Below, one piece after another: positions 52,601 to 64,000 of a stretch of DNA of 64,000 nt (positions are counted from its first letter, which is position 1; each line of letters begins with the position of its first letter). This stretch comes from Piromyces finnis (taxonomy: Eukaryota; Neocallimastigomycota; Neocallimastigomycetes; Neocallimastigales; Neocallimastigaceae). Under the pieces are notes generated by a model, which ran no database searches, was not told where the DNA came from, and saw only the letters and a list, made by a program, of their open reading frames with translations. The position numbers and the translations under genes were made by a program. The stretch covers positions 310,001-374,000 of the forward strand of contig MCFH01000035.1 in the NCBI GenBank assembly GCA_002104945.1, in the 5' to 3' direction.

Positions 52601-53858
52601 TAATAACTATGGTTATGGAAAAAGTGACCATGATAATAGTACCAATAATAACTATGGGTATGGCAAGAAGGATTATAAAAATAATAACTATGGTTTACCT
52701 GCTCCTAATGATTATACCAACTATTCAAATGGTAGGAACACCACCACCACCGATAATAATAACTTTAACAATAATAATCTAGGTTATAATAATAATAATA
52801 GTAATAATACCTATTCTAATGATTACTCCATGACATCCATGACACCTAATTATACTCCAATGAACCAACCACCACCGATGAATGATTTCAATAACATAAA
52901 CACCAACAATAATTATGGTATGAATAATTCTAATGATTATCCTTCCATGAATAACATGAATAATTATAATGGAATGCCTACCACAATCAATGAAATTAAC
53001 AACCATCATGGTAACAACCTTAACACAATGAATGCTATGAGCACTATGAACAATATGAATAGTATGGACAATATGAACAGCATGAACAGCATGAACAGTA
53101 TGAACACTATGGCCAACATGAATAATGTGAACAGCATGAATAGTATGAACAATATAGGAAATATCAATGATTATGCTGCAATGAACAACCCGATGAATAG
53201 TATAGGAAATATTGGTAACTTTAATAATGATGGAAGCAACGTGAATCAATACAACTGTTCCAACACCACTAATTATAATTTTAATACAATGAATACGATG
53301 AATCATTTTAACGGAATGAACGCACCAAATGACTATTCATCCATGAATAATTACAATAATAGGAATACCACCATGGATAATAACTATGGCATGCCAATGA
53401 TGACCACGAATAATAATAACTATGGAATGAACACGGTGAATAATGCTAACACCATGAATAATTATGGTATGGGAAATAGTAGCCATAGGACCATGAATTT
53501 TAACAATTATCAAGAACCATCCTCGACGACCAATTTTAATTCAAGTGAGTCGGCGTCCTACTCCACAAAATCGTACAAGTCCTACACGAATAATAATGAC
53601 AAAAAATCCAATTATTATCATCGAAAAAATCGCAGTGGTAGCGACAGTAACAATCATCATTATCATAAAAGGAATCATTCGTATGAGGATAATAATGACC
53701 TACCACCGTCAAAGAATCATGCCATCAAGAGGCATAAAATAAGTTATGAAGATGTCGATGATACCCGCCGTCATAGTACAAATGAACCACCGCCTTCAAA
53801 AGTTAATTCTTTTACAGAGGGGGAGGATGAATTAGAAGAAGGTGAAATTATTGAATAA
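49611..53858 (+). CDS. ZCCHC8: ZCCHC8 homologue (zinc knuckle + PSP domain), NEXT-complex scaffold, with very long disordered flanks
   Basis: Intronless; 1415 aa, about twice human ZCCHC8 (707). ZCCHC8 scaffolds the nuclear exosome targeting complex (MTR4-RBM7-ZCCHC8), which hands non-coding and unprocessed RNAs to the exosome. The diagnostic core is at residues 680-774: a CCHC knuckle C680-F-N-C683, H688, C693, then a PSP domain with ARYHEVVAEEELFSKFKPG, ISEELREALGL and RMHTYGYPPGYL, matching human RYHAEEVEERFGRFKPG, ISEELQDALGV and RMRQLGYPPGWL. The N-terminal about 640 residues are acidic, with Glu/Asp/Asn/Ser repeats. After the core come long Glu/Lys runs and an Asn-, Met- and Tyr-rich region with many NMN, NSMN and NYG units, then a basic, His-rich tail ending in GEDELEEGEIIE. 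Lack of introns in so long a gene is unusual for this window. Start is the first ATG of the frame. Confidence 0.92.
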   Translation: MTDLSDNENINLSFPDTNELFSTFSNDDIIIDPLPNKVEKVIDSNEKINYNDRNNSMENTFSSNTNKINEDIYNFYKACQSTIIVPINYTKLSSNQKKIVQDTIQNLLLNLKQENEEEKEPTIQNQLEQDEIYAQQIIDDLNRKREIVNYLEYLLSDENRIYDYYIDSLYKRSGEGYIKLVYLNKYLQYINLNVANTDSFEENPDVILIKKSVALISNFLEFNTDGNAIRYNRNCDPFCKCLDNYTIEFVSSQNGKESSQDSIETHSKENDKKYNNIPHIPILTTENNKEDNTENDKEIKDNKNSSETKSEIKDNITNEDEIKMEIEEESDMEISDDEDSDTLELYKESSSKDSSPEMESNSLITNETEKEKEDENKKAIVKDDENTNNNDFKNQNKITPNDNDNNNHSSDQTIETSNEEEENMLSVTSLVETEKEIKKEKDDHENNSKSITNNSSDNIMNKDEKKDYTNNSLLGSNNTNNDNQNDMIDDTQDLIHENQNKIEDENNEIMESQINITKNESSKVVSQEDKENKMDITSINEDEDQMETIIPMNEINDVTKESKMEETTTMEENNYETTSESIPTLEKDDDQVSGKDLRNLFDDYDNDEEEDEEVKGPPTFITLNGTFQWLTEADTVKETKIHIFHNLKEAEDESQVEYDCNREIVLGEELDPFKKEIFGCFNCRSIYHELKDCPLPRNSEEIRKNRALFKELSNATTNARYHEVVAEEELFSKFKPGQISEELREALGLEGDEDIPLYVKRMHTYGYPPGYLGFTEKDDPYQIRNFNDSEEQANDELKIYSEEENVGKATNTTQHDNASISLNGKEEDEQKEGDNAEKKEEEDQAKQTKSQVKKKTVQLYKYPGYNAPIEPRKKEEVKKEEEEEKKEKEEEEEEEEEKQEEKTKDKDHNDHDDFMIKVPVKVTKTENTDKDYISFDSTTTTNNNNKKHDTTNKTSNDTKENWEDRHKKHYDDNKSKSKNKSRPSTKNYNRNKNNKNDNNYGYGKSDHDNSTNNNYGYGKKDYKNNNYGLPAPNDYTNYSNGRNTTTTDNNNFNNNNLGYNNNNSNNTYSNDYSMTSMTPNYTPMNQPPPMNDFNNINTNNNYGMNNSNDYPSMNNMNNYNGMPTTINEINNHHGNNLNTMNAMSTMNNMNSMDNMNSMNSMNSMNTMANMNNVNSMNSMNNIGNINDYAAMNNPMNSIGNIGNFNNDGSNVNQYNCSNTTNYNFNTMNTMNHFNGMNAPNDYSSMNNYNNRNTTMDNNYGMPMMTTNNNNYGMNTVNNANTMNNYGMGNSSHRTMNFNNYQEPSSTTNFNSSESASYSTKSYKSYTNNNDKKSNYYHRKNRSGSDSNNHHYHKRNHSYEDNNDLPPSKNHAIKRHKISYEDVDDTRRHSTNEPPPSKVNSFTEGEDELEEGEIIE
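52230..52320 (+). repeat. Poly-Glu/Lys coding repeat in ZCCHC8
   Basis: GAA/GAG/AAA codon runs encode an almost uninterrupted Glu/Lys block. The antisense frame reads as poly-Phe/Leu and is only a shadow. Confidence 0.85.
52990..53200 (+). repeat. Met-Asn repeat region in ZCCHC8
   Basis: Degenerate ATGAACAGC/ATGAATAGT 9-mers encode repeated MNS, MNT and MNN units (for example SMNSMNSMNTMANMNN). This is a young internal expansion within the disordered C-terminal half. Confidence 0.85.
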
Positions 53859-54429
53859 AGAAAGAAAAAAAAAATTATACCATAAAAAAAAAAAGCACAC
53901 ACAAATCCCTAGATATTCTATAGATGAATTATTTCTATTTCACGATTTAATTTATTAGGTATTTTCAAAATTTTTTATTTTTTCTTACTTTTTGTTTATT
54001 ATTTCTATTTCAAAAAAAAAAAAAATTAATATATATATATTAATATTTTGTTCCACCTTTTACACTTTTATATATATACTATTAATCTATTCTCTATTAT
54101 AAAAAGTAACAAAATGCTATTATGTATTATAAATTAATTTTAATCCTTTAATAAAAAAAAAAAAAAAAAACTCTATGAAAATTTAATTTAAAAATTAATT
54201 TAAAAAATCAAATCCATTAAAAAAATTTTTTTAATATATTTTTTTCATTATGCATGATCAATGACCCTAGTATATTTAATGAAGCAGCAAGTTTTTTTTT
54301 TTTCATTATTTTTATTATTTTGGGTAGGAACGTGTGTCGGTGTGTGTGTGCGTGTATCTATCCCATTTTATTTATTTATGATACTAAATTATACACATTT
54401 AGTTACCCTAAAATAATAAAAACATAAAT

Positions 54430-54624
54430 AAAAAAAAAGGCAACTAGGAATGATAACATCCAATATATAAATTTATTATCTACTGTAAAAAAAAAAAAAA
54501 GACAACTAGGAATGATAGCATCCAATATATAAATTTATTATCAACTGTAAAAAAAAAAAAAGACAACTAGGAATGATAGCATCCAATATATAAATTTATT
54601 ATCAACTGTAAAAAAAAAAAAAAG
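54430..54624. repeat. Three-copy tandem repeat, unit about 61-62 bp
   Basis: Each unit is a poly(A) run followed by CAACTAGGAATGAT, CATCCAATATATAAAT and TTATTATC(A/T)ACTGT. The anchor CAACTAGG starts near 54441, 54503 and 54564. Copies 2 and 3 are identical outside the poly(A) length; copy 1 differs at a few bases. Confidence 0.95.
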
Positions 54625-57600
54625 AGGGTGAAAATCTAAAATAAAAAAAAAACTTTAAAAAAAAATTTTTTTTATTATACTATAAATGGTGATGATGAAT
54701 AAAAGTCTTTTTTTTTTTTTAAATTAAAACTTTAAAATTAGATAATAGAAAAAGGAAAAGAAAAAAAAAAGTTTTTAAAAAAAGACATTAAAACACACAT
54801 ACACACACACACTTTTCTTTTTTACACAGCTAAATAAACAACCTAATTTTTTTTTCTACTAAACTTTTTTATATTAAAATTTTTTAATAAATTATGTTAA
54901 ATTATTTTTTTACTAAAAAAAAAAATTTTTTTTTTTTTTAAAAAGGTAAAATTACATATTAATTTAAAACTTTTAAAAGGCTAAAAAAGATGGTTTAATA
55001 AATGTTTATTTATATTTCATCTATGATTAAAGTTAGGTTATCCATTAAGAAAATTAATTAACACAAAAAATTTTCAAATTTATATATAATTTATTTGTTT
55101 TTTTTTTTTTTTTATGGTTATATATATATATAAAATAAAAGGTATGACCACATCATAGTATTTATACTTTTTATAAACAATTGTCTTTTTTATATATTTG
55201 AAAAGAAAAAAAAAATAATAATAATTTGATAAACTAAGTAGAACGTTAAAGAATTAAAAATTAAAAAATTTTTAATTCATTTTTTTTTCAATAGTATTTT
55301 ATAAAGAATAAAATATATACAATACATATATGCCTATTTAATCATTAATTCATTTTTCTAATCAAATTAAGCTATTAATAAACTTGAATAGTATCAAAAT
55401 AATTTTATCCATCTAAACCATAAAATATAAAATAATCATGTTTTAACTCTTTTTTTAATACTGCCTTTTAAAATTTGTCTTTTTTATTCTTACCAGAATA
55501 TTTCTTTTAAATTATCCTAATAAAAAAAAAAAGTTTTACCACATATAATCTAGATGATTCTTTTATTAAATTTTATTCCTATTACATTACTATTAATTAT
55601 TAAACGTGGGGTGTTTATTTTAGTTTATTTAAACTTTAAAAGTATTATAATTAAAAATATAAAAATCTATTTATTTAGTGACACTTTTTTTTATTTATTT
55701 AAAATATATATATAAATAATATATAGTATAATTATTAATATGTTTTTTTTTTTTTTTAATATTTACAATTATTTTTGATTAAAATTCCTTTTTTAAATAT
55801 AATAATACATATTATTTCAGGTCATGTTTTTTTTAAAGATATTAAAGCTTATTAAACATTTAAGCTTTAAAACTATTTATTTATAAACACTTTTTTTAGT
55901 TCAAAAATAACCATATTAATATTATCAAAGAAATAAAAAAAAAAAAGTTTCTATAGAAATCCATACCATTTATTATTTTTTATTTATAGTTTTAAAAAAT
56001 CTTTATAACAGAAGTTTTCTATAGTTATGGATATACACTATAAAATATTGAAATGTATTTTTATTTAGTAATAATAAATGTTCAAGATATATTTTTTTAC
56101 ATATTCACACCATGAAAAGTTAATCCTAATTCTTTTAAATAATTTATTATAGAATATAAATAGTATTAATAAAATAAATAATATTTAATAAAAAGTTGTT
56201 ATTTTTTTTTTTTTTTCATTCTAATATAATTTCACTCTATAAGTTTTTTTTTAAAAAAAAAAAAACTAAAAAATCTTTTTAAAATATTTTGTTAATATCA
56301 ATTTCAATTGTAATTAAAAAGTTTAAAAAGAATATAAATTTTATACAAAAAAAAAAAAAAGTGTTAAAATAGATTACAAAAAAAAAACAATTATCGAAAT
56401 ATTTTAAAAAAAGTTTAAAAAGTACACACGCACACACAAACCACATACACAATAGATTATTAACTAATAATGATTCAAAATTTAAAAACTCTAGGTTACA
56501 CCCTTTTTTTTTTTTTAATTTTGTTCTTTTTTTTTTTTTATTATTTTTTTTTTCTTATTACTAATTATCCTTATGCAGTGTTCATACCTACTTTAATAAT
56601 CTTAATTCTTTAATGTGGATAAGAAACGTAAAATTAAAATGTAAAAAAAAAACTTTCTTTTTTTTGTTAAAGAAAAGGTGACATCATTCCATTTTCTTAA
56701 TATTATTTTCAATATTAAGCTTTATATTTCATTAAAGTACATTTAAATAAAAATAAAAATAATAATAAATACATAAATACATAGGCATAATACTTTAATT
56801 AGTTTAGTTTAATAGATTTAAAATTTTTTGTTATTTATATATAAACTTTTTTTTTAAAAAAAAAAAAAAAGTATTTTAATTTAAAAACCATGTCTATAAT
56901 TTTAATTAAAATATTATTAGTTTTATAAAAAAAAAAAAAGTGATAGTATATTCAATACATCCTAATTACATTACATACAATTCTTTATTTTTTAAAAATA
57001 TCTTTTTATATTTCAACTTTTTCACACCTTTATTATTTATTAGAGTTGAAGGAAGACTACTAAATAAAATCATCCTACTCTAATATCTTTTAAATGGTTT
57101 AGTAATTATTATATTAGATTCAACAAAGTATTATTATTCCTCAAAGGAACAAACCTTTCTATAAATTATTAGTAATAATAGGATAAATCTTTAAAACATT
57201 CACACCCACACATATATACAAATGAGGCATTAATTCTATAATTAAAAAATATTTCCTTTTTTCTTTTCTTTTATTTTTCATTTGTCACAAATAATTAAAA
57301 AAAAACTTTTTTTTGGTATTTTTTTAGGGATTCAATTTTATTGCTATATTGGTAAAAAAAAAAAAAAAATTCTCCTAAAGAAAATTCAATCTTAAAAGTA
57401 TTAAATTTAAAAAAAGCATGAAATGCATCATCAGCATCATAATTCTTGTTAAAATAAAACACCTACAAAATACCAAATTAAATCAACAACCTTACCACTA
57501 GTTCCTTCCTAACTTTCATAATAAAAAAAGGTCAAAGGATTAGTCATCCTTTTTTTTTAATAAAATTATTTTTTATTATTTACCATAAAAAAATTTTAAT

Positions 57601-59100
57601 TTGCGGCGGTTAAATTATTTTCTTATCTAATCGTAAAGCAACAAAAAAATTCCGTTTTTAATAAAAAAGAAAGAAACCAATAATAATTTTTAAATAAAAT
57701 TATTCGTTTTTTTTTTTCTTTTAAAAAAAATAGTCAAGGTTATATGAAAGTAAAAAAAAAATCGTTTTTAGCCTTTTTATATATATATATATATTTCATA
57801 GGTATTCTTCTTATCCTCAAAACTACCTAATGTAAATAGAATTACAATTTTGTACGTTTGTCTTTAACGTAGCATTTTATTGTAGAAAAAATAAATTAAT
57901 TTAGTAATATAATATAATAATATATAATAATATATAGTAATATATAGTATATTAACTTAATATATAATTAAATATAAATTAATTATACCAAATATAATTT
58001 TTTTTATTTTTTGTTTTTGTTTGTTTTTTTATGTATCCATTTTTATATAAATAAAAAATGATTAATTTCCATTTTAGTTATTATGATGTTTTAAATTAAT
58101 GAGAATATATTTTCAATATATTTACAATGGACTATAATATATACAATTTGATTAGTTCATTTGATATTTACTATTATTCTTTTCAGATGGTATTACACCA
58201 ATTTTACTATCACTATTCGTCACATCAACAAAAAGGTATATATTGAAGAAATAAAGTAATATTTAATAGTAGTAAGTAATGGTCATCCTATTGTATTAGG
58301 TAATAGTAATAATTGTCCTAAAGCAATCCTAATGTCCTATAGCCCTATAGTATATTAATTAAAGTAATAGTCCTAGAGGTATTCAATAAAAGACCTATTT
58401 TTATTTTCAATGAGTTGTACCTATATATTATAATATATGCTTTTTATTTAATTTAATATATAATTCTAGTCATGATTACTCCATACAATAGATTTATTTC
58501 TATTATTAATAAGTTATATATGGTAATTTTAATTAAAAATAAAATATATATTAATATATTAATATAATATATTACCTATCACATCCATAGCAACAAAAGG
58601 TTAATCTTTTTTTTCTGTTCCTCATCGAAACTAGCCCTTTTTTTAAATTTTTAACGTTTATTAAATTAATCTATTTTAATATATATTAAAACTTTAATTA
58701 TTAATATTTTATCATCATCCAAACTTTATTTAAATTAAATAATAATTTGAGCCTATTTAATTTAAAAATTTAAAAAAGTAAAAAAAATACAGAGAAATTT
58801 TTTATAGAATAAAATTTTTTTAATAAAAAAAGTCGTCTTTTTAAAGTATAAAAAAAAGGTAGGCCTAAGGGTGGGTGTAAGACATCATCACCCTTTCCAC
58901 TACTTTTCTATTTTATGTGGTGGTCATTGAGGAAGAGTGAGAAAAAGGGAAAAAAAACAAAGTTTTTAGACTTTAATGTTAGAAAAAGGGAAAAATTTAA
59001 TAAAAATGGCAGTTGAATAGACTCTAGACTCCTATTAAAAATATACTCAATAATAAAAATAAGCTTTTAAACTTTTTTACATCATATTTGCTTTATTATT

Positions 59101-59129
59101 AGTAGTAGTAGTAGTAGTAGTAGTAGTAA
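59101..59129. repeat. (AGT)n microsatellite
   Basis: About nine perfect AGT units shortly before the large (ATT)n array. Confidence 0.95.
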
Positions 59130-59159
59130 TAGTATTAATTATTAGTAAAAGTAGTAGTC

Positions 59160-59470
<311 letters not shown>

Positions 59471-60914
59471 AAAAATAACATAATACATAAGTAGTATAGT
59501 ATTATTGAATTGTATTATTACCTTTTTAGCACCATTTTATTAATATATTTTTATATTACCTTGAGTCATCCATGAAAATTAATATTTCATAATTTTAATT
59601 TTTTTTTTTAGTAATGACATGAATTCTATATTACTTAATACATAAAGCGATAAACGTATTTTTTACTATATTATACGATAGATGGCAGTATAAATTTTAA
59701 AAGTCTTAGAGCACCATTCTTTTAGAATTCAGTATTACCTAGTCTAATAACTTTCAATAATAATGTACTCTTTAATAATCTAAAACTATCATTAATTTTT
59801 TAATTTATTTTAATTAATGTAATGTAATATAGTAATAGAATATTTAAAATACTATTTTTTTTAAAATATGTCATTTTTTTATATAGGAAATAGACTACAA
59901 CTAAATAACATTCAAGCTGTAATATGAATTAGAAATAAACCGTTTACTCCTCATACCTACTAGTCCATCAATTCAACTTCAGTTGTTATTAATATTTCTT
60001 CTTTTCTCTTTTTTTTTTTTTTTTTTAATATTGAACATTTCACCATTATAAAAATAAAATAATGAAATCATATATTATAATATATGAGTAAATATATTTG
60101 TTATATATAGATATTTTTATTAATAAATTTATGTTACGCTTAACCATTTTTTTAATTTTTAATATTTTTTTTTAAAAAAAAAAAAGAATATATTAAATTT
60201 TTAAATTATTAAATATATTTTAATTTATATAAATATACTATTAATATATAATAAAAAATATATATAATTATAAATAAATATTAATTTAGATATACCATAA
60301 CTATATACCATACCATAATAAAATAAATGATTATGAATGAACCTGTAATTCAATAAAAAGAAAAAAACACCATTCACCATCATTACTATACCAGTAATGC
60401 TACCACACTTTTCCTATTTCTATGACCACTATTGTCTGTTCTTGTCTTTTATTGAATAATAAAAAATGTTTATTTTCTTTCCAATACTATAGATATATAT
60501 ATTTATTTTTAATAAAATTATACTACATTATGTATACAAATTATACCATAATATAATATGGAGTAACGATGTAACAACTAAATAGTAATATTCAATAGGT
60601 TCATTACGACGAGTGACACTGCTATAATATTCTTTTTATTTAATAAACTTTCTTTCGTTTCAATAGAATGAACAAGTCAAAAATGTTTATCATACGTCTT
60701 TTGATCATCTGTTCATTAATATTCAACATCAATTATTTATAAAAAAAAAAATGGGAGGGATTTATCATTTACCCACAATACAGCTGATAAAATAAACCAT
60801 CATTCGAATTAATGAGGATTGATACGTTCCTTTTTTTCCTCTTCATTCTTGTCATTTGCGATGTCAATGTCATATGAATAAGAATCATGTAATTACAAAT
60901 AGAATTTACAATAA

Positions 60915-60965
60915 TACAATGGATCCACTTAAATTTTTATATTACATTAAATTGTATCCATTGTA
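60915..60965. other. Inverted repeat with 31-bp loop
   Basis: TACAATGGAT at 60915-60924 pairs perfectly with ATCCATTGTA at 60956-60965. The context is non-coding; a possible hairpin or paired binding site. Confidence 0.35.
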
Positions 60966-62115
60966 ATAGAATAATATATATTAATATATGTAATAGGATG
61001 ACCAATATATAATTTTATATTAAATAAGTTATTTTAATTAATATTATTCTTTAACTTTATTTTATTATAATAAATTAATTCATTTCAGTCATCACACCTT
61101 TGACGCATTCACGAATTACATTATTTTTAATAAAATGTTTGTAGTAATAATGTACAATAGAATGGAATTTATTTGTTACACTTATCACACTCACCACCAC
61201 CACTCACCCCAACCAAAGAATTAACATGCGTCAAGAAAATTAACGATGAAAAAGGAAATTTTTTTTATTCATCTTATGACGACGTAAATTAGGCTAATTA
61301 TTGGTTTAACCCAAACATGAATATTATTGGATTCTAATGGCAATTTTATAATAAATCGTAAAAAGTAACCATTTCCTAATGACCGGCGGTAGGGATAATA
61401 AAATATTATTATTATATACACACCCACATAGAAGACTAAAAAAAAAAAGTTCCTAAACGAATGGCAGGAAAATACAAAAAAAAAAAAAAAAAAGGTAGTT
61501 CCAGTTTTTTTTTATTACCTACACCACAACCTTTAGAACATAAAGAATTTTAGAAGGTACGACGTATAAATCATAGCATCCTTCTGCTAAAATTTAAGTC
61601 ATCCCACCAATAAATTAAAAAAAATAATTTTCAACTCTTTTTTTTCCTTTTAATTCTATCGAATGGCTATGGAAAATACCATCATAAATAAAAGTATTTA
61701 AAATCTTGGAATTAATGTGTATGTAGATTAGTAAAAATGTATAGAATGACTATTTTAATAGTATTATTTTTATTTTTTTAGAAAAAAAAAGCTTATGGAG
61801 AGAGAATAATTTAATAAATTGGTTCAGGCATTAAAAATTTTTTTCTACTTTTTATTATTATTATTAAAAAAATTTAATAACACACACACCATACAAAGTT
61901 TTTTATCAAATATTCATTCTATACCAAATGACTACTTAATAAACTTTACTTTTATCATTTTTTAGGTGAAGAGGTACATAATAAAAATAGTTTTAATGCA
62001 TTTTATAATGGTTAATATAATTATTAATATGAATTTTTTTTTTACATTTAACATTACTAATCCATACCTAGGTCATTATGATATTAATAACTAAATATTA
62101 GAAAAAATAGTTTTA

Positions 62116-62256
62116 ATGCATAAAGTATTATTATCTTAATGTTATTAGGCACTAGCTTAAATGCATAAAGTATTATTATCTTAATGTTATTAGGCACTAG
62201 CTTAAATGCATAAAGTATTATTATCTTAATGTTATTAGGCACTAGCTTAAATGCAT
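62116..62256. repeat. Three perfect 45-bp tandem repeats
   Basis: Units start at 62116, 62161 and 62206 with ATGCATAAAGTATTATTATC and end in GGCACTAGCTTAA. A fourth, partial copy (ATGCAT) begins at 62251. The leader AAAAATAGTTTTAATGCA also occurs at 61983-62000, exactly 120 bp before its copy at 62103-62120. Confidence 0.96.
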
Positions 62257-64000
62257 TAAATAATAATTACCATTCATTATATTCATTATATTCATTATGG
62301 TCATTATGGTCCTTTTAATATTTTATATTTTTAATCAATACACACTAAACACCACACCTTTCTTCATGCTTAAGGGAAAGATGAAAAAAAGCATTTTTTA
62401 TTATTTTTTATTGTAATTAAATTAAAAAATTAATTGAATTAATTGTATTATTACATTTAATATACGTATTAATATAAATATTATATTACATTATATGGCA
62501 TTTATTGAAATTTTATATGTCATATTAATAGAATTAATAAATTAATTAATATTAAATCATCTATAGAGAATAAAAAAATTAATATATTTTGGTTCATCTG
62601 TAATTTATTATAAAATACACTTTATATATAGAATTGATTTATTTTTTATATATTGGATTATATATACTATGAGAAAATAATGGTGTATAAAGAAAATGTT
62701 ACATCCTAACCCATTCATTTTTTTATATTAAAAAAAATAGATTTCCCTTCGTTCTATTGTAAATTAAATTTATATATTGTAATATATTATTACTATATTA
62801 TTATATATAGTAACATTCATTTTAATAAAGGGAAATAATCATTAATAATAAATTAAAGTTCATTCATTCAATATATTGTTAAAATAATAATTTATTATAA
62901 TATATTTATAATTGTATTGTTATATATTGTTATTATTTATTATAATATATGATATAAATATAATTTATATAATACGAATCCTATATAATTTTATAAATAA
63001 CATTATACTTAATATTTAAAGTTATTAATATAAACTTTTTAATATTATAACACCTATTAATATATAAAATATCTTTTTATATATATATTAAATATAATTC
63101 AATATAAACATTAATATATTAAATTTAAATAATTTAAACTTTTTTTCTCTTATAAAAGCAATCATTTTCTCCTCAAACCTTTCCTTTTTTTTCTTATAAA
63201 AAAAATATAAAAAAAATTTTTTTACTATAAAAAATTTTTTAACAAAAAAATATATTTAAAAAAAAAAACCATTTCCTTTTTTTTTTATTTTTATATAAAA
63301 TTTAGTCATTAATTTATTTTTTTTATTTCTTTTCTTTTTTATATCTCTACTATTTTTTTTATTTTTTTTTACTACTTTTTATTATAAAATCATTCTTTAT
63401 TTTTTTTAAAAAAAAAATTATTTCTAAGTACACATTTTTTTATTTAAAAAATTTCCTTTAAAAATTTTAAAAAGCTATTTAGAAATTCCTTTTTCACCCT
63501 AAAGTAAAAAAGAAATACAAAAATAACTTTAAAAATTTTTATTTAATAATTGTTAATATCTTTAGTATTTTTTAATAATAGAAAATATATATTTCATTAA
63601 AATATATAATATATAAAAAATACAAAAAAAATATACATAATTTATACTATACTGCAAATAACAACCAATACATTTGAAAAAAAAACATTTCAATTACACA
63701 TACATATTATAAAAATACATTAATTATATAAAAATATTTATATATTTTTGATACCTTTTAAGAAATTGCATATATAGAAAACAATTTTTTTTACTTTATA
63801 GTAAAAAAATAATTAGAAAATTACAATTTTTAGAATATAATAGAATATATTTTTAAACTTTTTGTAATTAGTTTTTTTTTTATGTATAATATACAGTTTT
63901 TATTGTAAATTATTTAAATTTATAAATAGATCAACACATACATTCAAAAAATAATTTAAACGATCATAATACATAAATCTTTGTCAATATATTTAATACA

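Noticed and set aside
50275-53306. Several long antisense frames opposite ZCCHC8 (for example 52071-52631 and 52779-53306, minus)
   Set aside because: They are poly-Phe/Leu/Ile/His shadows of Glu/Lys and Asn/Met codon repeats on the plus strand and have no independent motif.

Overview
The window looks like nuclear DNA of a very AT-rich, intron-rich eukaryote. The best fit is a zoospore-forming anaerobic gut fungus (Neocallimastigomycota). The grounds are the extreme A+T content, short GT-AG introns, long (ATT)n/(AAT)n arrays and homopolymers, Asn-rich low-complexity protein segments, fungal-type housekeeping genes, and a ciliary BBSome gene (TTC8/BBS8). The last argues against the similarly AT-rich but non-flagellate dictyostelids. 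This assignment is an inference; no marker rRNA is present.

Thirteen genes can be modelled, most with complete in-frame splicing. Left to right: a large CM1-motif coiled-coil protein of the centrosomin/Mto1/CDK5RAP2 type (minus, 5268 to beyond base 1); an endophilin-like BAR-SH3 protein (9182-11599, +); two tandem poly(ADP-ribose) glycohydrolase (PARG) genes with the same nine-exon plan (12417-15190 and 15740-18161, +); F-actin capping protein beta with an ATG-only first exon (19035-22122, +); an Asn-rich protein with a Cys-rich region and two C-terminal membrane segments (22716-24687, -); a five-CCCH-finger ZC3H3 homologue (29575-32339, +); the exosome cofactor MPHOSPH6/MPP6 (33304-34453, -); V-ATPase subunit E (38869-39723, +); TTC8/BBS8 (40527-43761, -); a RAD6-type ubiquitin-conjugating enzyme (45135-46007, -); a small Cys-containing secreted protein (48257-48922, +); and an intronless, very long ZCCHC8 homologue (49611-53858, +).

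The rest is AT-rich intergenic DNA. The large gaps are 5.3-9.2, 24.7-29.6, 34.5-38.9 and 46.0-48.3 kb, plus a gene-free right flank from 53.9 kb to the end. That flank carries two short tandem-repeat arrays, a microsatellite of about 300 bp and scattered islands of more complex sequence. The 34.5-38.9 kb gap holds a degraded ORF-like stretch and an unexplained GC-rich island. No tRNA, rRNA, CRISPR array or intact mobile element was seen.

Functional themes: three separate adaptors of the nuclear RNA exosome (ZC3H3, MPHOSPH6, ZCCHC8) lie within about 24 kb. Cytoskeleton and membrane genes are also frequent: CM1 microtubule nucleator, capping protein, BAR-SH3 and BBSome. The tandem PARGs and the RAD6-type E2 point to DNA-damage and chromatin signalling. 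The three exosome genes are not co-oriented, so the clustering may be chance. I saw no convincing wholly new system; the best leads are listed as findings.
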